Positions 52,669-61,995 are shown, counted from the first letter of the stretch. The stretch: DNA of 64,000 nucleotides from Actinomycetaceae bacterium (GCA_030537615.1 JAUNVP010000004.1:1-64000); one strand, 5' to 3'. Notes: generated by a model from the sequence alone, not told the origin. Numbers and translations are program-made.

Positions 52669-54228
52669 TCAAAGCTCAGCTAGCGTATTGGCATATTGCC
52701 TAAAATCCCCGCGATCAATGACCTTTCCATGACGGAGCTGAATGACGTCCGCATCGAATGCCGCCGCATCTGCAAGGTCATGGGTAACGATGATCATCGT
52801 CGCTTTCCCTAATCGTCGTTTGAGAAGTTCACGCAGATCACGAGCCACTTGAATATCAAGCGCAGCGGTCGGTTCATCCAGAAGAACGACCTCCGGTTTG
52901 ACGACCATGGCCCGGGCAATTGCCACTCGCTGGGCTTGTCCTCCCGATAGCTGATTGGGACGACGTTCACACAATTCTTCCATCCCAACCGCACGTAGTT
53001 CGGCTTTGGCGGCTGTTTCAGCCTGTTTTTGGGGCACTCCCTGGCAGCGTAGCCCATACATAACGTTTCGAAGGACGCTCATATGAGGAAAAAGTGCCGG
53101 ATTTTGCGCTAACAAAGCGATCCGAGGGGGGCGATCGCCACTCCATTTCACCGTGCAGTCCGGGGCCACGAGGCTGCCTGCGATGAGCGAGAGGATAGTT
53201 GATTTTCCCGCACCATTTGGCCCCATCAAGGCGGTCCACGATCCCGGCTCGAAGGTGATGTCGACATCCACTCGCCGCACCGGAATCTTTGCTATAACGT
53301 GAACACCAGCTCCAGGCGTATCGTATATGAATACGTTTTCACCCAGTTCGTCAACGTCAAGCATGCTCGTTGACGAACCTTCAATTGGTTCCTGCCCCTG
53401 GATCAAGCGCTGATACCACCACGAATTCACCGATGATGACAGTCCGACGAGAACAAATGCCGTGGCGACGAGGACGAGTGATAAAGCGAGCGCGAGATCA
53501 ATATCGTTCTCGGTTTGCAGATAGATTTCCAGCGGTAGCGTACGGGTTACCCCCTGGAGAGAACCCGCGAAAGAAATTGTCGCACCAAATTCTCCGAGAC
53601 TGCGGCTAAAGGCGAGAGCCGTCGAAGACATAATCGCCGGAGCAGCAAGAGGAAGCGTAATCGTCAGAAGAATTCGGCTTCGTGATGCACCGAGAGTGCG
53701 CGCCACTTCTTCGTAGAGAAAACCGCGGGTACGCAACGCGCCCTCAAGCGAGGTGACGAGAAAGGGCATGGCAACGAACGTCTGCGCCAAGATCACCGCG
53801 ATAGATGTAAAGCCAATCTCGATTCCGAGCACCGATAGATGTTTCCCCAGTAACCCTCGCCTCCCCCAAGTGATGAGCAAGGCGAGGCCGGCAACGACTG
53901 GAGGTAAAACCATCGGAAGTGTTGACAGGGTGCGAACGGTGCGAGGAAACCATCCGTCTTGCGCACGGGCCAGCGATAGCGCGAGGGGAACTCCCAGAAG
54001 CAAGCACAAGATTGTGCTCGTGACACAAGTGATAAGACTAAGTTTAAGGGCGTCTTGGGCGGCATCTGTGCCGAGGAGCTGGAAGAGATTTCCAAAGTCA
54101 ACCTGCAGAAGCGTGGCGATAAGCGGAATGATGAGGAACAGGAGCGCTAGGCCGGCAGGGGCCAACAACAGTGGTGGCATCCCGGTTGCCCGGTAGCGCT
54201 GCCCGCTCCCCATCATCCGTGTCCTCAC
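52669..54228 (-). CDS. modBC: Fused molybdate ABC transporter permease and ATPase ModBC
   Basis: This 519-residue protein joins a permease to an ATPase. Residues 1-275 are a six-span ModB-type permease with the EAA loop EEVARTLGASRSRILLTITL. Residues 295-519 are a ModC-type ATPase with GPNGAGKST, QLSGGQAQRVAIARAM and VVLLDEPTAALD. Separate modB and modC genes are usual; fusion is known in some actinobacteria. The start is GTG 54228, directly after the modA stop. It imports molybdate for both Moco pathways encoded nearby. Confidence 0.92.
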   Translation of the reverse strand: MRTRMMGSGQRYRATGMPPLLLAPAGLALLFLIIPLIATLLQVDFGNLFQLLGTDAAQDALKLSLITCVTSTILCLLLGVPLALSLARAQDGWFPRTVRTLSTLPMVLPPVVAGLALLITWGRRGLLGKHLSVLGIEIGFTSIAVILAQTFVAMPFLVTSLEGALRTRGFLYEEVARTLGASRSRILLTITLPLAAPAIMSSTALAFSRSLGEFGATISFAGSLQGVTRTLPLEIYLQTENDIDLALALSLVLVATAFVLVGLSSSVNSWWYQRLIQGQEPIEGSSTSMLDVDELGENVFIYDTPGAGVHVIAKIPVRRVDVDITFEPGSWTALMGPNGAGKSTILSLIAGSLVAPDCTVKWSGDRPPRIALLAQNPALFPHMSVLRNVMYGLRCQGVPQKQAETAAKAELRAVGMEELCERRPNQLSGGQAQRVAIARAMVVKPEVVLLDEPTAALDIQVARDLRELLKRRLGKATMIIVTHDLADAAAFDADVIQLRHGKVIDRGDFRQYANTLAEL

Positions 54229-55026
54229 TTATCCTTTGTCGGCGAGTTCTGCGCCTTTGAACCCATAATCGGCGAGAATTTTCTGACCTTCGGGGCTAAG
54301 CACAGTGGCGATAAATGCTTTTGCCGCATCCGAATTCTTCGTTCCCTTAACGAGAGCGATGGGATAGGCATTGACCACGTCCTCGGCTCCGAGCACCTCA
54401 ATGATCTCGACCTTATCTCCGGATGAACGCGCATCGGTTACATATACGAGACCAGCATCAGCCTCTCCCTTTTCCACTTTCGACCGCACATCCCCGACAT
54501 TCTTTTCTTCCGAGACCGGAGAGAGTGCGACCCCAAGATTCTCAGCGAGAGTCCGCGTGGCATTACCACACGGCACCCCCTCGGCACAGACGACAAGTTT
54601 CGTCCCGTCCAACGATTCATCAAGTCCCGTGATGTTGGCAGGGTTGCCGGAGGGAACAATGAGCGTGAGAACATTTGAGGCAAAAGGTTGTACATCCTCA
54701 ACGAGGTCTTGTTCAACTGCGTTATCCATATTCTTTTGATCCGCCGTTGCAAGTACGTCGACAGGTGCTCCCTCAGCGATCTGTTTGACGAGCGTATTCG
54801 AACCGTCAAAAGAGAACTTAATCGAAATATCGGGATGCTCCTGGCGGAAGATCTCTTCATCGATTTGGGTAAACGCCTTGGTCAGGCTTTTGGCAGCAAA
54901 AACAGTCAACTCAGTTGTACTCGAGGCGGGTTCTGACTCGGCTTTCCCATTTCCGCCACATGCACTCATCCCGAGCGAAACAGCTACCACTGCCGCCCCC
55001 GCCAGGATCGAACGAACGATTTTCAC
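54229..55026 (-). CDS. modA: Molybdate ABC transporter binding lipoprotein ModA
   Basis: A 265-residue lipoprotein with the lipobox LGMSAC, mature Cys at 23. The mature part begins TELTVFAAKSLTKAFTQI and contains FSFDGSNTLVKQIAEGAPVDV (Ser and polar ligands), typical of ModA. It delivers molybdate or tungstate to the ModBC fusion. It overlaps the upstream regulator gene by four bases and abuts modBC. Confidence 0.93.
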   Translation of the reverse strand: MKIVRSILAGAAVVAVSLGMSACGGNGKAESEPASSTTELTVFAAKSLTKAFTQIDEEIFRQEHPDISIKFSFDGSNTLVKQIAEGAPVDVLATADQKNMDNAVEQDLVEDVQPFASNVLTLIVPSGNPANITGLDESLDGTKLVVCAEGVPCGNATRTLAENLGVALSPVSEEKNVGDVRSKVEKGEADAGLVYVTDARSSGDKVEIIEVLGAEDVVNAYPIALVKGTKNSDAAKAFIATVLSPEGQKILADYGFKGAELADKG

Positions 55027-55433
55027 AGCTTGTCCCCTTCAAGAGATTGAACCGATACATTTGTTGCCTTAATGAGCGCGGCCGCGACTGACCCCACCTC
55101 AAGTCCCAGTTCTTCGACGGCCTCTGTTGAGACGAGAGACACGACGCGGAACGGACCGCATAAAAGCTCCACTTGACTCATCACGCGATCTTTAGTCAGT
55201 CCCGTGACGAGCCCAGGAAGGTAGTTTCTAATCGACTGATTAACTCGCCCAATACTGCGCAGATGGAGGTCGGGGCGCGCGTTAATGAATTCGACGACGG
55301 ATACGCCATCGATTCGCAATGGCCCTTCGCTCGTTTGATCTGCGGTGATATGCCCCTCGTCGAGCCAACGACGCACAGAATCGTCGCTGACTCCCAATAG
55401 GGACGCAATAGTTGAAACTCGATAACTAGGCAT
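55023..55433 (-). CDS. HTH-Mop domain molybdate-responsive regulator
   Basis: This 136-residue protein pairs an N-terminal excisionase/MerR-like helix-turn-helix (STIASLLGVSDDSVRRWLDEG) with a C-terminal single Mop (molbindin-like) domain (about residues 70-134), which binds molybdate. Such HTH-Mop proteins act as ModE substitutes. It is first in the regulator-modA-modBC operon, so autoregulation by molybdate is likely. An inverted repeat TATGCGG...CCGCATA (55442-55448 and 55479-55485) upstream is a possible target. Confidence 0.8.
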   Translation of the reverse strand: MPSYRVSTIASLLGVSDDSVRRWLDEGHITADQTSEGPLRIDGVSVVEFINARPDLHLRSIGRVNQSIRNYLPGLVTGLTKDRVMSQVELLCGPFRVVSLVSTEAVEELGLEVGSVAAALIKATNVSVQSLEGDKL

Positions 55434-55655
55434 GTTGCCAGTATGCGGCCTCCTTGGCTACAATGTCAAACTAAACTCCCGCATATACGGTTTTGAGATT
55501 CTCAATTTTCCGAAGATTCGGATTATTTAGGCTACTGGAGTTGCATTATTTTTAGGCTGACAGCCTGTCGGCTGGCGATGACGCCTAGAGCTTGGTGGGC
55601 CTCCTCCGGTAGCGCCCGTCGAGCAGTTACCTCTTATCTGCATAAAATAGCAGTG

Positions 55656-56129
55656 ATGTCTGAAAGAAAACTTCCTGTTGTAGCAGCAGCTATCGTTGCC
55701 CCGCAATCCCAGCACACCGTGTCTGAGGAAATTCACTGGCTCATGCCCTCTGCACTTGGTGAACCGCGGATATTAGCGGCTGAACGCGCCTATCCAAAGA
55801 AACTCTGCGGACAGTTTGAGCTTCCCGGAGGCAAAGTCGAGCCCGGAGAAGATCCCAAGGACGCTCTGGTCCGCGAAATTCGGGAAGAGCTCGGATGTGA
55901 AATCACCATCGGCCAACCAGTACTCAACCCCGACAGGGAGGACGGTGCGTGGCCCATCCTCAACGGACGCGTCATGTACGTGTGGTTGGCGGAAGCGCTA
56001 ACCGAGCCGCGCACCGGCAGTGACCACCTATCACTAGCCTGGTGTTCACCAGCTAGCTACAAGCGACTGTCGTGGTTGGCCCCCAATATCCCCATTGTTG
56101 AGGCTGCTTTCGCACTCGTTGACGCGTAG
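55656..56129 (+). CDS. Nudix hydrolase (MutT-like)
   Basis: A 157-residue hydrolase with a complete Nudix box GGKVEPGEDPKDALVREIREELG near residue 60, preceded by the FELPGG strand. The start is taken at ATG 55656 since codons before it lack family similarity. Members remove oxidised nucleotides or NDP derivatives. The gene ends three bases from the opposing response regulator stop. Confidence 0.85.
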   Translation: MSERKLPVVAAAIVAPQSQHTVSEEIHWLMPSALGEPRILAAERAYPKKLCGQFELPGGKVEPGEDPKDALVREIREELGCEITIGQPVLNPDREDGAWPILNGRVMYVWLAEALTEPRTGSDHLSLAWCSPASYKRLSWLAPNIPIVEAAFALVDA

Positions 56130-56131
56130 CT

Positions 56132-56794
56132 TCACGTGACGAGCTTGTACCCCATCCCCCGGACGGTTTCGATCGCATCGCTTCCAAACTTCGCGCGAAG
56201 ATAACCAACGTACACGTCAACCACGTTCGAGCCAGGATCAAAATCGAGATCCCATGCCTGGTCAAGCAGTTGCGCGCGCGACAAAACCTGACCATGATGC
56301 TCACCGAGAACTCGTAGTAGCGCAAACTCACGGGCGGAGAGGTCGTGCACCCGCCCTCGATAGGTCGCTTGACGAGCGGCAATATCCAATTGCAGGTCAC
56401 CCGCTCGCACGAGGGCGACAGACGATTCCCCACCTTGATCTTCGCGGATACGCAGGCGGATTCGTGCAAGCAGTTCCCCAAAACTAAAGGGTTTAGCCAT
56501 GTAGTCATCAGCTCCGCCCTCAAGACCGCGTATCGTATCCTGCGCACTATCTCGCGCCGTTAGGACGATGACCGGAAGCGTACTGCCGGCTTGGCGGAGT
56601 CTTCTCAAGACTGTGAAGCCATCGATCACGGGAAGTCCGATATCTAAGATGAGCAGATCGATCTCTCGGTTAAGTGCCCAGTCCAGTGCCGTCGCCCCAT
56701 CGGTTGCGGTGAGAGTCCCGATCCCCTCGGCTTTTAACCCCTTTTCAATAAATCGAGCGATACGCTCTTCATCTTCTGCGATGAGGATATTCAT
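56132..56794 (-). CDS. OmpR-family response regulator
   Basis: A 220-residue regulator with receiver-domain Asp51 (LLILDIGLP), VLTARD and the Lys in MAKPFSF. A winged helix occupies about 125-220 (VDVYVGYLRAKFG). It overlaps the sensor kinase gene by four bases. The MprA-like site at 58565-58593 between the divergent operons is a likely target. The Mtr/MprA class commonly answers envelope stress. Confidence 0.93.
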   Translation of the reverse strand: MNILIAEDEERIARFIEKGLKAEGIGTLTATDGATALDWALNREIDLLILDIGLPVIDGFTVLRRLRQAGSTLPVIVLTARDSAQDTIRGLEGGADDYMAKPFSFGELLARIRLRIREDQGGESSVALVRAGDLQLDIAARQATYRGRVHDLSAREFALLRVLGEHHGQVLSRAQLLDQAWDLDFDPGSNVVDVYVGYLRAKFGSDAIETVRGMGYKLVT

Positions 56795-58221
56795 GTCCCC
56801 TCCACCCCCTTCCGCGAGCGATTGTCGTCATAACGAATAGCCGGTATATCGATTGTCATCGTTGTTCCTGCCGGGCTCGTTGACGTCACCTCGCATGTGC
56901 CTCCATGCGCTCGGCTGATAGCTGCTACGATAGCAAGCCCTAGTCCCGTGCCCTCATACATGTCCGTCGCGCGAGTGTGCCGCTCAAACACCTCGTTGGG
57001 GTCCGGCAGATCGATTCCCGGCCCCGTATCTGACACCCAGAACCGACATGAATGGCCGATTCTTTCACAACCAATCGAGATCGTGCCATCACTCGTGACC
57101 TGGATAGCGTTATCGACGAGCTGTATCGCTGCTTGAAGAATCCGGTTACGGTCACCACTGATCCACGCGTCGGATATCCGATCGGTCTCAAAGGTCACGG
57201 ACGATTCATGTGTTCTGCGGTATCGCGCAAGCGTGTCGGACACAATGTCGGCAAGGTTAATCGGTTCGAGATTCAAGAAGTCTGGGCGTCGGGACTTCGA
57301 CAAAATGATCATGTCGTTGACGAGTTCATTCATTCGGTCGAGCTCATCGATACTGAGGTCGCGGGTGGTTTCGACATCGGCCGGGTCATTGACATCAACC
57401 AGCTCGAGATTCCCACGGACGATGGTGATCGGAGTTCGTAGCTCGTGCCCAACATCGTCGAGCATGTTTCGCTGCGCATCGAGAGCATCACTCAGGCGAT
57501 CGAGCATGTTGTTGAATGTCATCGCCAGATCGGCAACTTCGTCGTTACCCTGTACCGTGATTCGTTCGGTTGTGTTGGTAGCGGAGAACTGTTGAGCCGT
57601 GTCTCGCAAGTTCCGAAGTGGAGTGAGGATCGACGAGGACGTCAGCCACGCAGCCCCGGCAATGGCAATGAGGGCGATCGATCCCGCGATGGTGTACGTG
57701 AACGTTACTCGCCGCATGTCTGACAGTTCTTTTGACACAAAGTAAGCGACAACGAAATGGGCTGTCTGTGCGGCATCCGACGTACCGGCCTCAACGATGG
57801 GCATCACCGCGTACCGGATTTCCCCACGTTTTGGCGAGCGATAGGTGCCGTATCCCGGTTCGTCGTGAGCAAGTATTTCTCGGCGAAATCCTCGATCGAG
57901 CGGTAGTTCCTGTGAGCCTTCGACGGGAGCGATCGTGGAATCGGGAAGCACGCCGAGAAAGGTCTCGTGATCATCTCCCACGTTCTCCGCCATCGATTTG
58001 TGGAGCAGTCTGTTGATGTCGAGTTCTGGATGCCGATCGGACAGCTCTCGAAATTCAGAAATCTCCCGCGCAAGAGTGTCGTCAATGCGATCACGTATCT
58101 GCTGTACGACAGCAAGCCACGTAATGATCCCCGTTGAGACCAATCCAATCGTCGCGAGGAGTGCTACCCACACGGTTATTCGCACTCGCAGCGAACGCCC
58201 TCTAGTCGTCATCATCGTCAT
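56791..58221 (-). CDS. Sensor histidine kinase
   Basis: This 476-residue kinase has a first span at about 15-38, an extracellular domain to about 172, a second span at 175-195, a HAMP region, and the dimerisation His259 in DDVGHELRTPITI. The ATPase domain has DNAIQV, DTGPGI and GTGLGLAI. The start lies in sequence that, in another frame, codes for the poly-Asp end of the upstream small protein (20-bp overlap). Confidence 0.93.
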   Translation of the reverse strand: MTMMTTRGRSLRVRITVWVALLATIGLVSTGIITWLAVVQQIRDRIDDTLAREISEFRELSDRHPELDINRLLHKSMAENVGDDHETFLGVLPDSTIAPVEGSQELPLDRGFRREILAHDEPGYGTYRSPKRGEIRYAVMPIVEAGTSDAAQTAHFVVAYFVSKELSDMRRVTFTYTIAGSIALIAIAGAAWLTSSSILTPLRNLRDTAQQFSATNTTERITVQGNDEVADLAMTFNNMLDRLSDALDAQRNMLDDVGHELRTPITIVRGNLELVDVNDPADVETTRDLSIDELDRMNELVNDMIILSKSRRPDFLNLEPINLADIVSDTLARYRRTHESSVTFETDRISDAWISGDRNRILQAAIQLVDNAIQVTSDGTISIGCERIGHSCRFWVSDTGPGIDLPDPNEVFERHTRATDMYEGTGLGLAIVAAISRAHGGTCEVTSTSPAGTTMTIDIPAIRYDDNRSRKGVEGT

Positions 58222-58519
58222 CGTCGGGCGCGTTGACTTCGGTCGATTGACGATTGGGGGTTACCCACGACGTATCGGTGGGAGCACTGGTTTCGGACGG
58301 CTCGGCATCGGACGGATCATCACTCACTGATGGGGTTTCTTCTGGCGGGGCTTCACTTGGCGATGTGGATTCATGCACGGTCGATTCGCGAATGATCGTT
58401 TCGCCGAGGTCGGGCGGAGAGTCATCGACGCCAAATCGCGCGGTCGCACCAATTGCAGCCATGAGGAGCAAGAAGGCGCCAACTGCGAACCACGGCGATC
58501 TCCACCATTTTCCCCTCAT
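58202..58519 (-). CDS. Small membrane-anchored acidic protein of a two-component operon
   Basis: A 105-residue protein with one N-terminal span (residues 10-28) and a long Asp/Glu/Ser/Thr/Pro-rich tail ending in seven aspartates. The tail should lie outside the cell. It is first in the operon with the kinase and regulator, overlapping the kinase by 20 bases. A sensing accessory or metal-binding peptide is conceivable. I know no family for it; low complexity leaves the assignment open. Confidence 0.6.
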   Translation of the reverse strand: MRGKWWRSPWFAVGAFLLLMAAIGATARFGVDDSPPDLGETIIRESTVHESTSPSEAPPEETPSVSDDPSDAEPSETSAPTDTSWVTPNRQSTEVNAPDDDDDDD

Positions 58520-58564
58520 GCCCTTATCCTCACCGACTCAATGCCCGTTTGCCACCCGGTTCTC

Positions 58565-58593
58565 GATGAGAGTTCTCTCATCTGCATCTCATG
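58565..58593. promoter_or_regulatory. MprA-like response-regulator operator between divergent operons
   Basis: The intergenic DNA has an 18-bp palindrome GATGAGAG-TT-CTCTCATC (58565-58582). It also contains the direct repeat TCTCAT at 58576 and 58587, an 11-bp period as used by OmpR-family dimers and resembling MprA boxes. It can serve both the small protein-kinase-regulator operon and the DUF4956-VTC pair. Confidence 0.55.
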
Positions 58594-58666
58594 GTCATTT
58601 AATTCTCGGCATCGATAGTCGAAGGTATTGATCGTCAAACCTCGATCTCAGACATGAGGAGAAGCA

Positions 58667-59263
58667 ATGGATATGAGTGCGATTGGTCTTGGTCTGACCA
58701 TTGACCTAGTAGCAATCTTTATTTTGGCTTATGGTATTTTCTTTCGCCGTCATGGGAAAGCAGATGTCGCTTTAGCGTACATCGCCCTCAACATCGGCGT
58801 ATTTGCCGCAGTTGTTTTACTGTCGGGTTCCGAAGTCAATATGGGGTTTGCGTTTGGCCTGTTCGGCATCCTATCCATCATTCGCCTCAGATCAACAACG
58901 CTGTCGCAAAACGAGGTTGCCTATTTCTTCGTTTCTTTGGTTCTCGGCCTCATCAATTCACTGGGGACCAGTGAACCTCTTCTGGTCATTGGTTTCGACA
59001 CGTTGCTACTCGCCCTCATGATCGGATTCGACCGGCAGTTTTCGACGCGTGCAGTGAGTGAACAGCGAGTAGTTCTTGATCGTGCACTGACCGATCCGAA
59101 GCTCTTACGCGAAGAAATCGAGTTTCGTCTCAACTCCCCCGTCGTCGCCGTCGAGATCCTTGAGATTGACTTTGTTCGCGAAATGACCATCGTCAACGCA
59201 TCTGTGCGGCAGACTTCGCGCGTCGATAGTTCGTCTCCGGCTCTTTCTTTCAGCAGGAGCTAA
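58667..59263 (+). CDS. DUF4956-family membrane protein
   Basis: A 198-residue protein with about four spans, then a cytoplasmic domain. GFAFGLFGILSIIRLRSTTL is the characteristic DUF4956 loop. The family is repeatedly linked to VTC-domain proteins, and here it precedes one by a single base. Together they may make polyphosphate or modify the envelope. Function remains unproven. Confidence 0.85.
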   Translation: MDMSAIGLGLTIDLVAIFILAYGIFFRRHGKADVALAYIALNIGVFAAVVLLSGSEVNMGFAFGLFGILSIIRLRSTTLSQNEVAYFFVSLVLGLINSLGTSEPLLVIGFDTLLLALMIGFDRQFSTRAVSEQRVVLDRALTDPKLLREEIEFRLNSPVVAVEILEIDFVREMTIVNASVRQTSRVDSSSPALSFSRS

Positions 59264-59264
59264 C

Positions 59265-60083
59265 ATGTCTCTCGCAGTTGCGCCCGAAGTCGAATCTCCA
59301 CTTCTTCATCCGATTCACGCGCTGTACGCGACACTCGGTGAAGTCTCACTTGACGAAGTACAGCAACGAGCCGACCTCCAAAATCGAGTCGATACGAAGT
59401 TCATAGCAACTCCCGATCAGATGGTTGAGTTCATCGATTCAATCCACGACCACGTCGATGTCCTCACCATCAACAACCAACGTACCTTCGCCTACGATTC
59501 GATCTACTTCGATTCCTCCAACTACCTGACGTATCGCGACCATCTTCAGGGCAGGCGGCGGCGTTTCAAAGTTCGTACCCGAACGTATGTCGATACCGAT
59601 TATCGAGTCTTGGAAGTGAAGACGAAGGGATTGCGCGGACGTACCGAGAAGGTACGCATCGATCACGAGGGACCAGCTGATGTACTCGATGACACTGCTC
59701 TCAATTTCATTGCCGAGACGCTGACCAACTACGGAATCCGTGACGCTGCTTCCCTGGCAGCAACTCTTCGGCCTGCGCTGCGCACGTCGTATCGACGCAC
59801 GACCATCGTTGGACGGTACCGCCCATTCCGCATGACTGTTGACGAAGAGCTGGGGTGCGCGGATGAGGCCGAGTCAGTCACAACTCTTCACGACCGAGTG
59901 TTGATTGAGACAAAGACGGAGGGGGTGCGGGATCCATTGATCTCACAGCTCTACCACTTCAATATCCGTCCGGTTCGTATGAGCAAGTATTGTGCCGGTA
60001 TCGGTATGCTCACCGACCTGCCCTCGCCCAAGTGGAATCCGACGATCCGTCAGCATCTGCGGCCAGCAGCACTCGCCTCGTAA
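59265..60083 (+). CDS. VTC-domain polyphosphate polymerase-like protein
   Basis: A 272-residue soluble VTC domain, the tunnel fold (TTM) that makes polyphosphate in yeast Vtc4. Conserved basic and acidic residues are visible: RVDTKFI, YFDSSNYLTY, GRRRRFKVRTRTY, EVKTKG and LIETKTEG, which supply the phosphate-binding tunnel. It forms a pair with the DUF4956 membrane protein. In bacteria the activity of such proteins is only partly tested. Confidence 0.85.
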   Translation: MSLAVAPEVESPLLHPIHALYATLGEVSLDEVQQRADLQNRVDTKFIATPDQMVEFIDSIHDHVDVLTINNQRTFAYDSIYFDSSNYLTYRDHLQGRRRRFKVRTRTYVDTDYRVLEVKTKGLRGRTEKVRIDHEGPADVLDDTALNFIAETLTNYGIRDAASLAATLRPALRTSYRRTTIVGRYRPFRMTVDEELGCADEAESVTTLHDRVLIETKTEGVRDPLISQLYHFNIRPVRMSKYCAGIGMLTDLPSPKWNPTIRQHLRPAALAS

Positions 60084-60087
60084 TGCG

Positions 60088-60411
60088 TTAGACGAGCACG
60101 TGGAGCAAGGTTGCGTAGGTCGCGATTCCTGCGACGATTGACAGAAGCGAGTTCGACCATTTGATGTGGAGGACGAAGGTGACGAGCATGCCCGCTAAAG
60201 CGGGCACCCATCCGAGGAATGAGCCGCTCGTGACATCCGTCAACGTGTAGGCAACGAGAATGATCATGACGCCAATCGGCATGACTCGCCCTGTTTCGAC
60301 AACGACCGGCCGGTCAGCAACCTTGCGTAAAACAATGAATGCGGATGCTCGAAGAAAATATGTGATGACCGCAATCACCGCGAGAGCAACGATAATGTAT
60401 CCGGTCGTCAC
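60088..60411 (-). CDS. azlD: Branched-chain amino acid exporter small subunit AzlD
   Basis: A 107-residue protein with four spans. YFLRASAFIVLRKV at the N-terminus and an ending rich in hydrophobic residues match the AzlD family. It works with AzlC, encoded directly upstream with a four-base overlap. The pair exports branched-chain amino acids or analogues. Confidence 0.85.
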   Translation of the reverse strand: MTTGYIIVALAVIAVITYFLRASAFIVLRKVADRPVVVETGRVMPIGVMIILVAYTLTDVTSGSFLGWVPALAGMLVTFVLHIKWSNSLLSIVAGIATYATLLHVLV

Positions 60412-61148
60412 GGCATGTCCTCCGTGCTGTAGGGCAGGAAGTTCTCGGACGAATCCGATGCGTCGTCAGGATTGACATGAGCCGCGGTTCGTAAAACCCA
60501 CAGGACAACAACGACGGTGAACGATACGAGCGACACGATCAACATGAGCTTCTGCCCGACGACCAGTCCAACCGCAGCGCAGGCGAACGCGGCAACAACG
60601 ATAAATGGACGCGGATTAGCGCGATATGCATCAATGGCGAGAACAATAAACAGCGACGTGAGGGCAAACGACATGAAAGTGGCGTCAAAGTGTGCCCAGT
60701 GCACGATGAGAGCACCAACTGTGGTGCCCGAGATCCAGTACAGATGGTTGATCAGTTCAGTGAAGAACACACGGCGACCGCTGAGCGTGTTCGGGTCGCG
60801 AGTCGAAAGGAGTGCGTAGGTTTCGTCCGTCAAGGCGTGAATGCCGTACGCGCGGGCCAGCGGGTGTTTCATTCGTCGAAGCGGGAATGAAATCCCGTAG
60901 AACACATGGCGGAAGTTCACAAAGAACGTAGTGATAGCAATCGTAAGAAATCCGGCGCCTCCCGTGATGAGTTGCGCGGCGACGAATTGCATCGATCCGG
61001 CATAAAGTGTGATGGAGAAAATCGGAATCCACCACCAGGGGATTCCGAGCGACACAGCGTACATGCCAAAGGCTAAGCCGAGCGGAATATAGCCGGCTCC
61101 AACGATCCACGTATCGCGCAGAGTGAGTGCCAAGTCAGATCGAGACAT
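60408..61148 (-). CDS. azlC: Branched-chain amino acid exporter large subunit AzlC
   Basis: A 246-residue membrane protein with seven or eight spans. The N-terminal GAGYIPLGLAFGMYA, then TFFVNFRHVFYGISFPL and THALTDETYAL-like HALTDETYALL, are characteristic of AzlC. It overlaps azlD by four bases and is divergent from a TetR regulator. Confidence 0.9.
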   Translation of the reverse strand: MSRSDLALTLRDTWIVGAGYIPLGLAFGMYAVSLGIPWWWIPIFSITLYAGSMQFVAAQLITGGAGFLTIAITTFFVNFRHVFYGISFPLRRMKHPLARAYGIHALTDETYALLSTRDPNTLSGRRVFFTELINHLYWISGTTVGALIVHWAHFDATFMSFALTSLFIVLAIDAYRANPRPFIVVAAFACAAVGLVVGQKLMLIVSLVSFTVVVVLWVLRTAAHVNPDDASDSSENFLPYSTEDMP

Positions 61149-61184
61149 GCCCTCAACTCTAAGAATCCACGTCGATACGTGAAA

Positions 61185-61239
61185 TGTCGTCTCACACCGT
61201 GAAGATTTGACGACACATTAGGAAGAAGTGTCATAATAC
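61185..61239. promoter_or_regulatory. Operator and promoter between azlC and tetR
   Basis: TGTCGTC (61185-61191) and GACGACA (61209-61215) form an inverted repeat spaced 17 bp. A second, weaker GACAC/GTGTC pair lies at 61212-61232. TTGACG (61207-61212) and CATAAT (61232-61237) are -35 and -10 elements for tetR. They place the start near the ATG at 61244, so the tetR mRNA is probably leaderless. Confidence 0.5.
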
Positions 61240-61243
61240 GGGT

Positions 61244-61981
61244 ATGCCAAAAATCATTGGAGCTACCATCGGAGAACACCGCGAGAAAACTCGTCAGGCG
61301 CTCTTCGACGCACTCTCATCCCTTTTACGAGAACAATCCTTCGAGTCCATCACCATGGCGCAGATTTCCCGCCGTGCCGGAGTTGGTCGCACAGCGGTCT
61401 ACAATCACTTTGAAGATAAAGAATCACTACTCCTCTCACTCATGAGCTCAACAACCGAGCAGTTCACTGCGGTTCTCACTGAAGCTCTCCAGGTCGTGGA
61501 TGACCCGTTGCAACAGCTTCGGATCTATATTCGTGCTCAACTTGAACTCAAGCAGCACTATCATCTGGCCGAGGGAGTGAATCTACGTCGCCTAACAACC
61601 GCGCAGCCGGCAGAAAAACTCCGCGAGCACGCGCACGTCGTCGAGCACATCCTCCATCACTTACTGGCCGGTGCTCAACGCGCTGAACAGATCACGGTCC
61701 CGCCCTCCCCAACGGTTATTGCCCTGATTCACACCTGTCTTGCTGGTCAGGCGATGCCGAAGCGTCGGCCCGATCGAGAGAAGATCATGCTCGACGTCGA
61801 AGCCTTCATTTTGCGCGGTCTCGGTGCGAGCGAAGAAGCTGTGGAGACGGTGGATCCTCGAGTGAGCGAACTTCGTTTTGTCTTCGGTGACGAAGAGGAA
61901 ACCGAGAGCGATAGCGACGGAGAAGGCGATGAGGAGTCCTTTGCCACCTACTTGCGTTGTCCGGTCAATATTGGGGCTTAG
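61244..61981 (+). CDS. TetR-family transcriptional regulator
   Basis: A 245-residue regulator with the TetR helix-turn-helix ITMAQISRRAGVGRTAVYNHF near residue 37, then a ligand-binding domain and a very acidic C-terminus (DEEETESDSDGEGDEES). It is divergent from the azlCD pair, with an inverted repeat in the intergenic DNA, so control of azlCD is likely. The ligand is unknown. Confidence 0.88.
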   Translation: MPKIIGATIGEHREKTRQALFDALSSLLREQSFESITMAQISRRAGVGRTAVYNHFEDKESLLLSLMSSTTEQFTAVLTEALQVVDDPLQQLRIYIRAQLELKQHYHLAEGVNLRRLTTAQPAEKLREHAHVVEHILHHLLAGAQRAEQITVPPSPTVIALIHTCLAGQAMPKRRPDREKIMLDVEAFILRGLGASEEAVETVDPRVSELRFVFGDEEETESDSDGEGDEESFATYLRCPVNIGA

Positions 61982-61995
61982 CTCGAATCGAAAAA

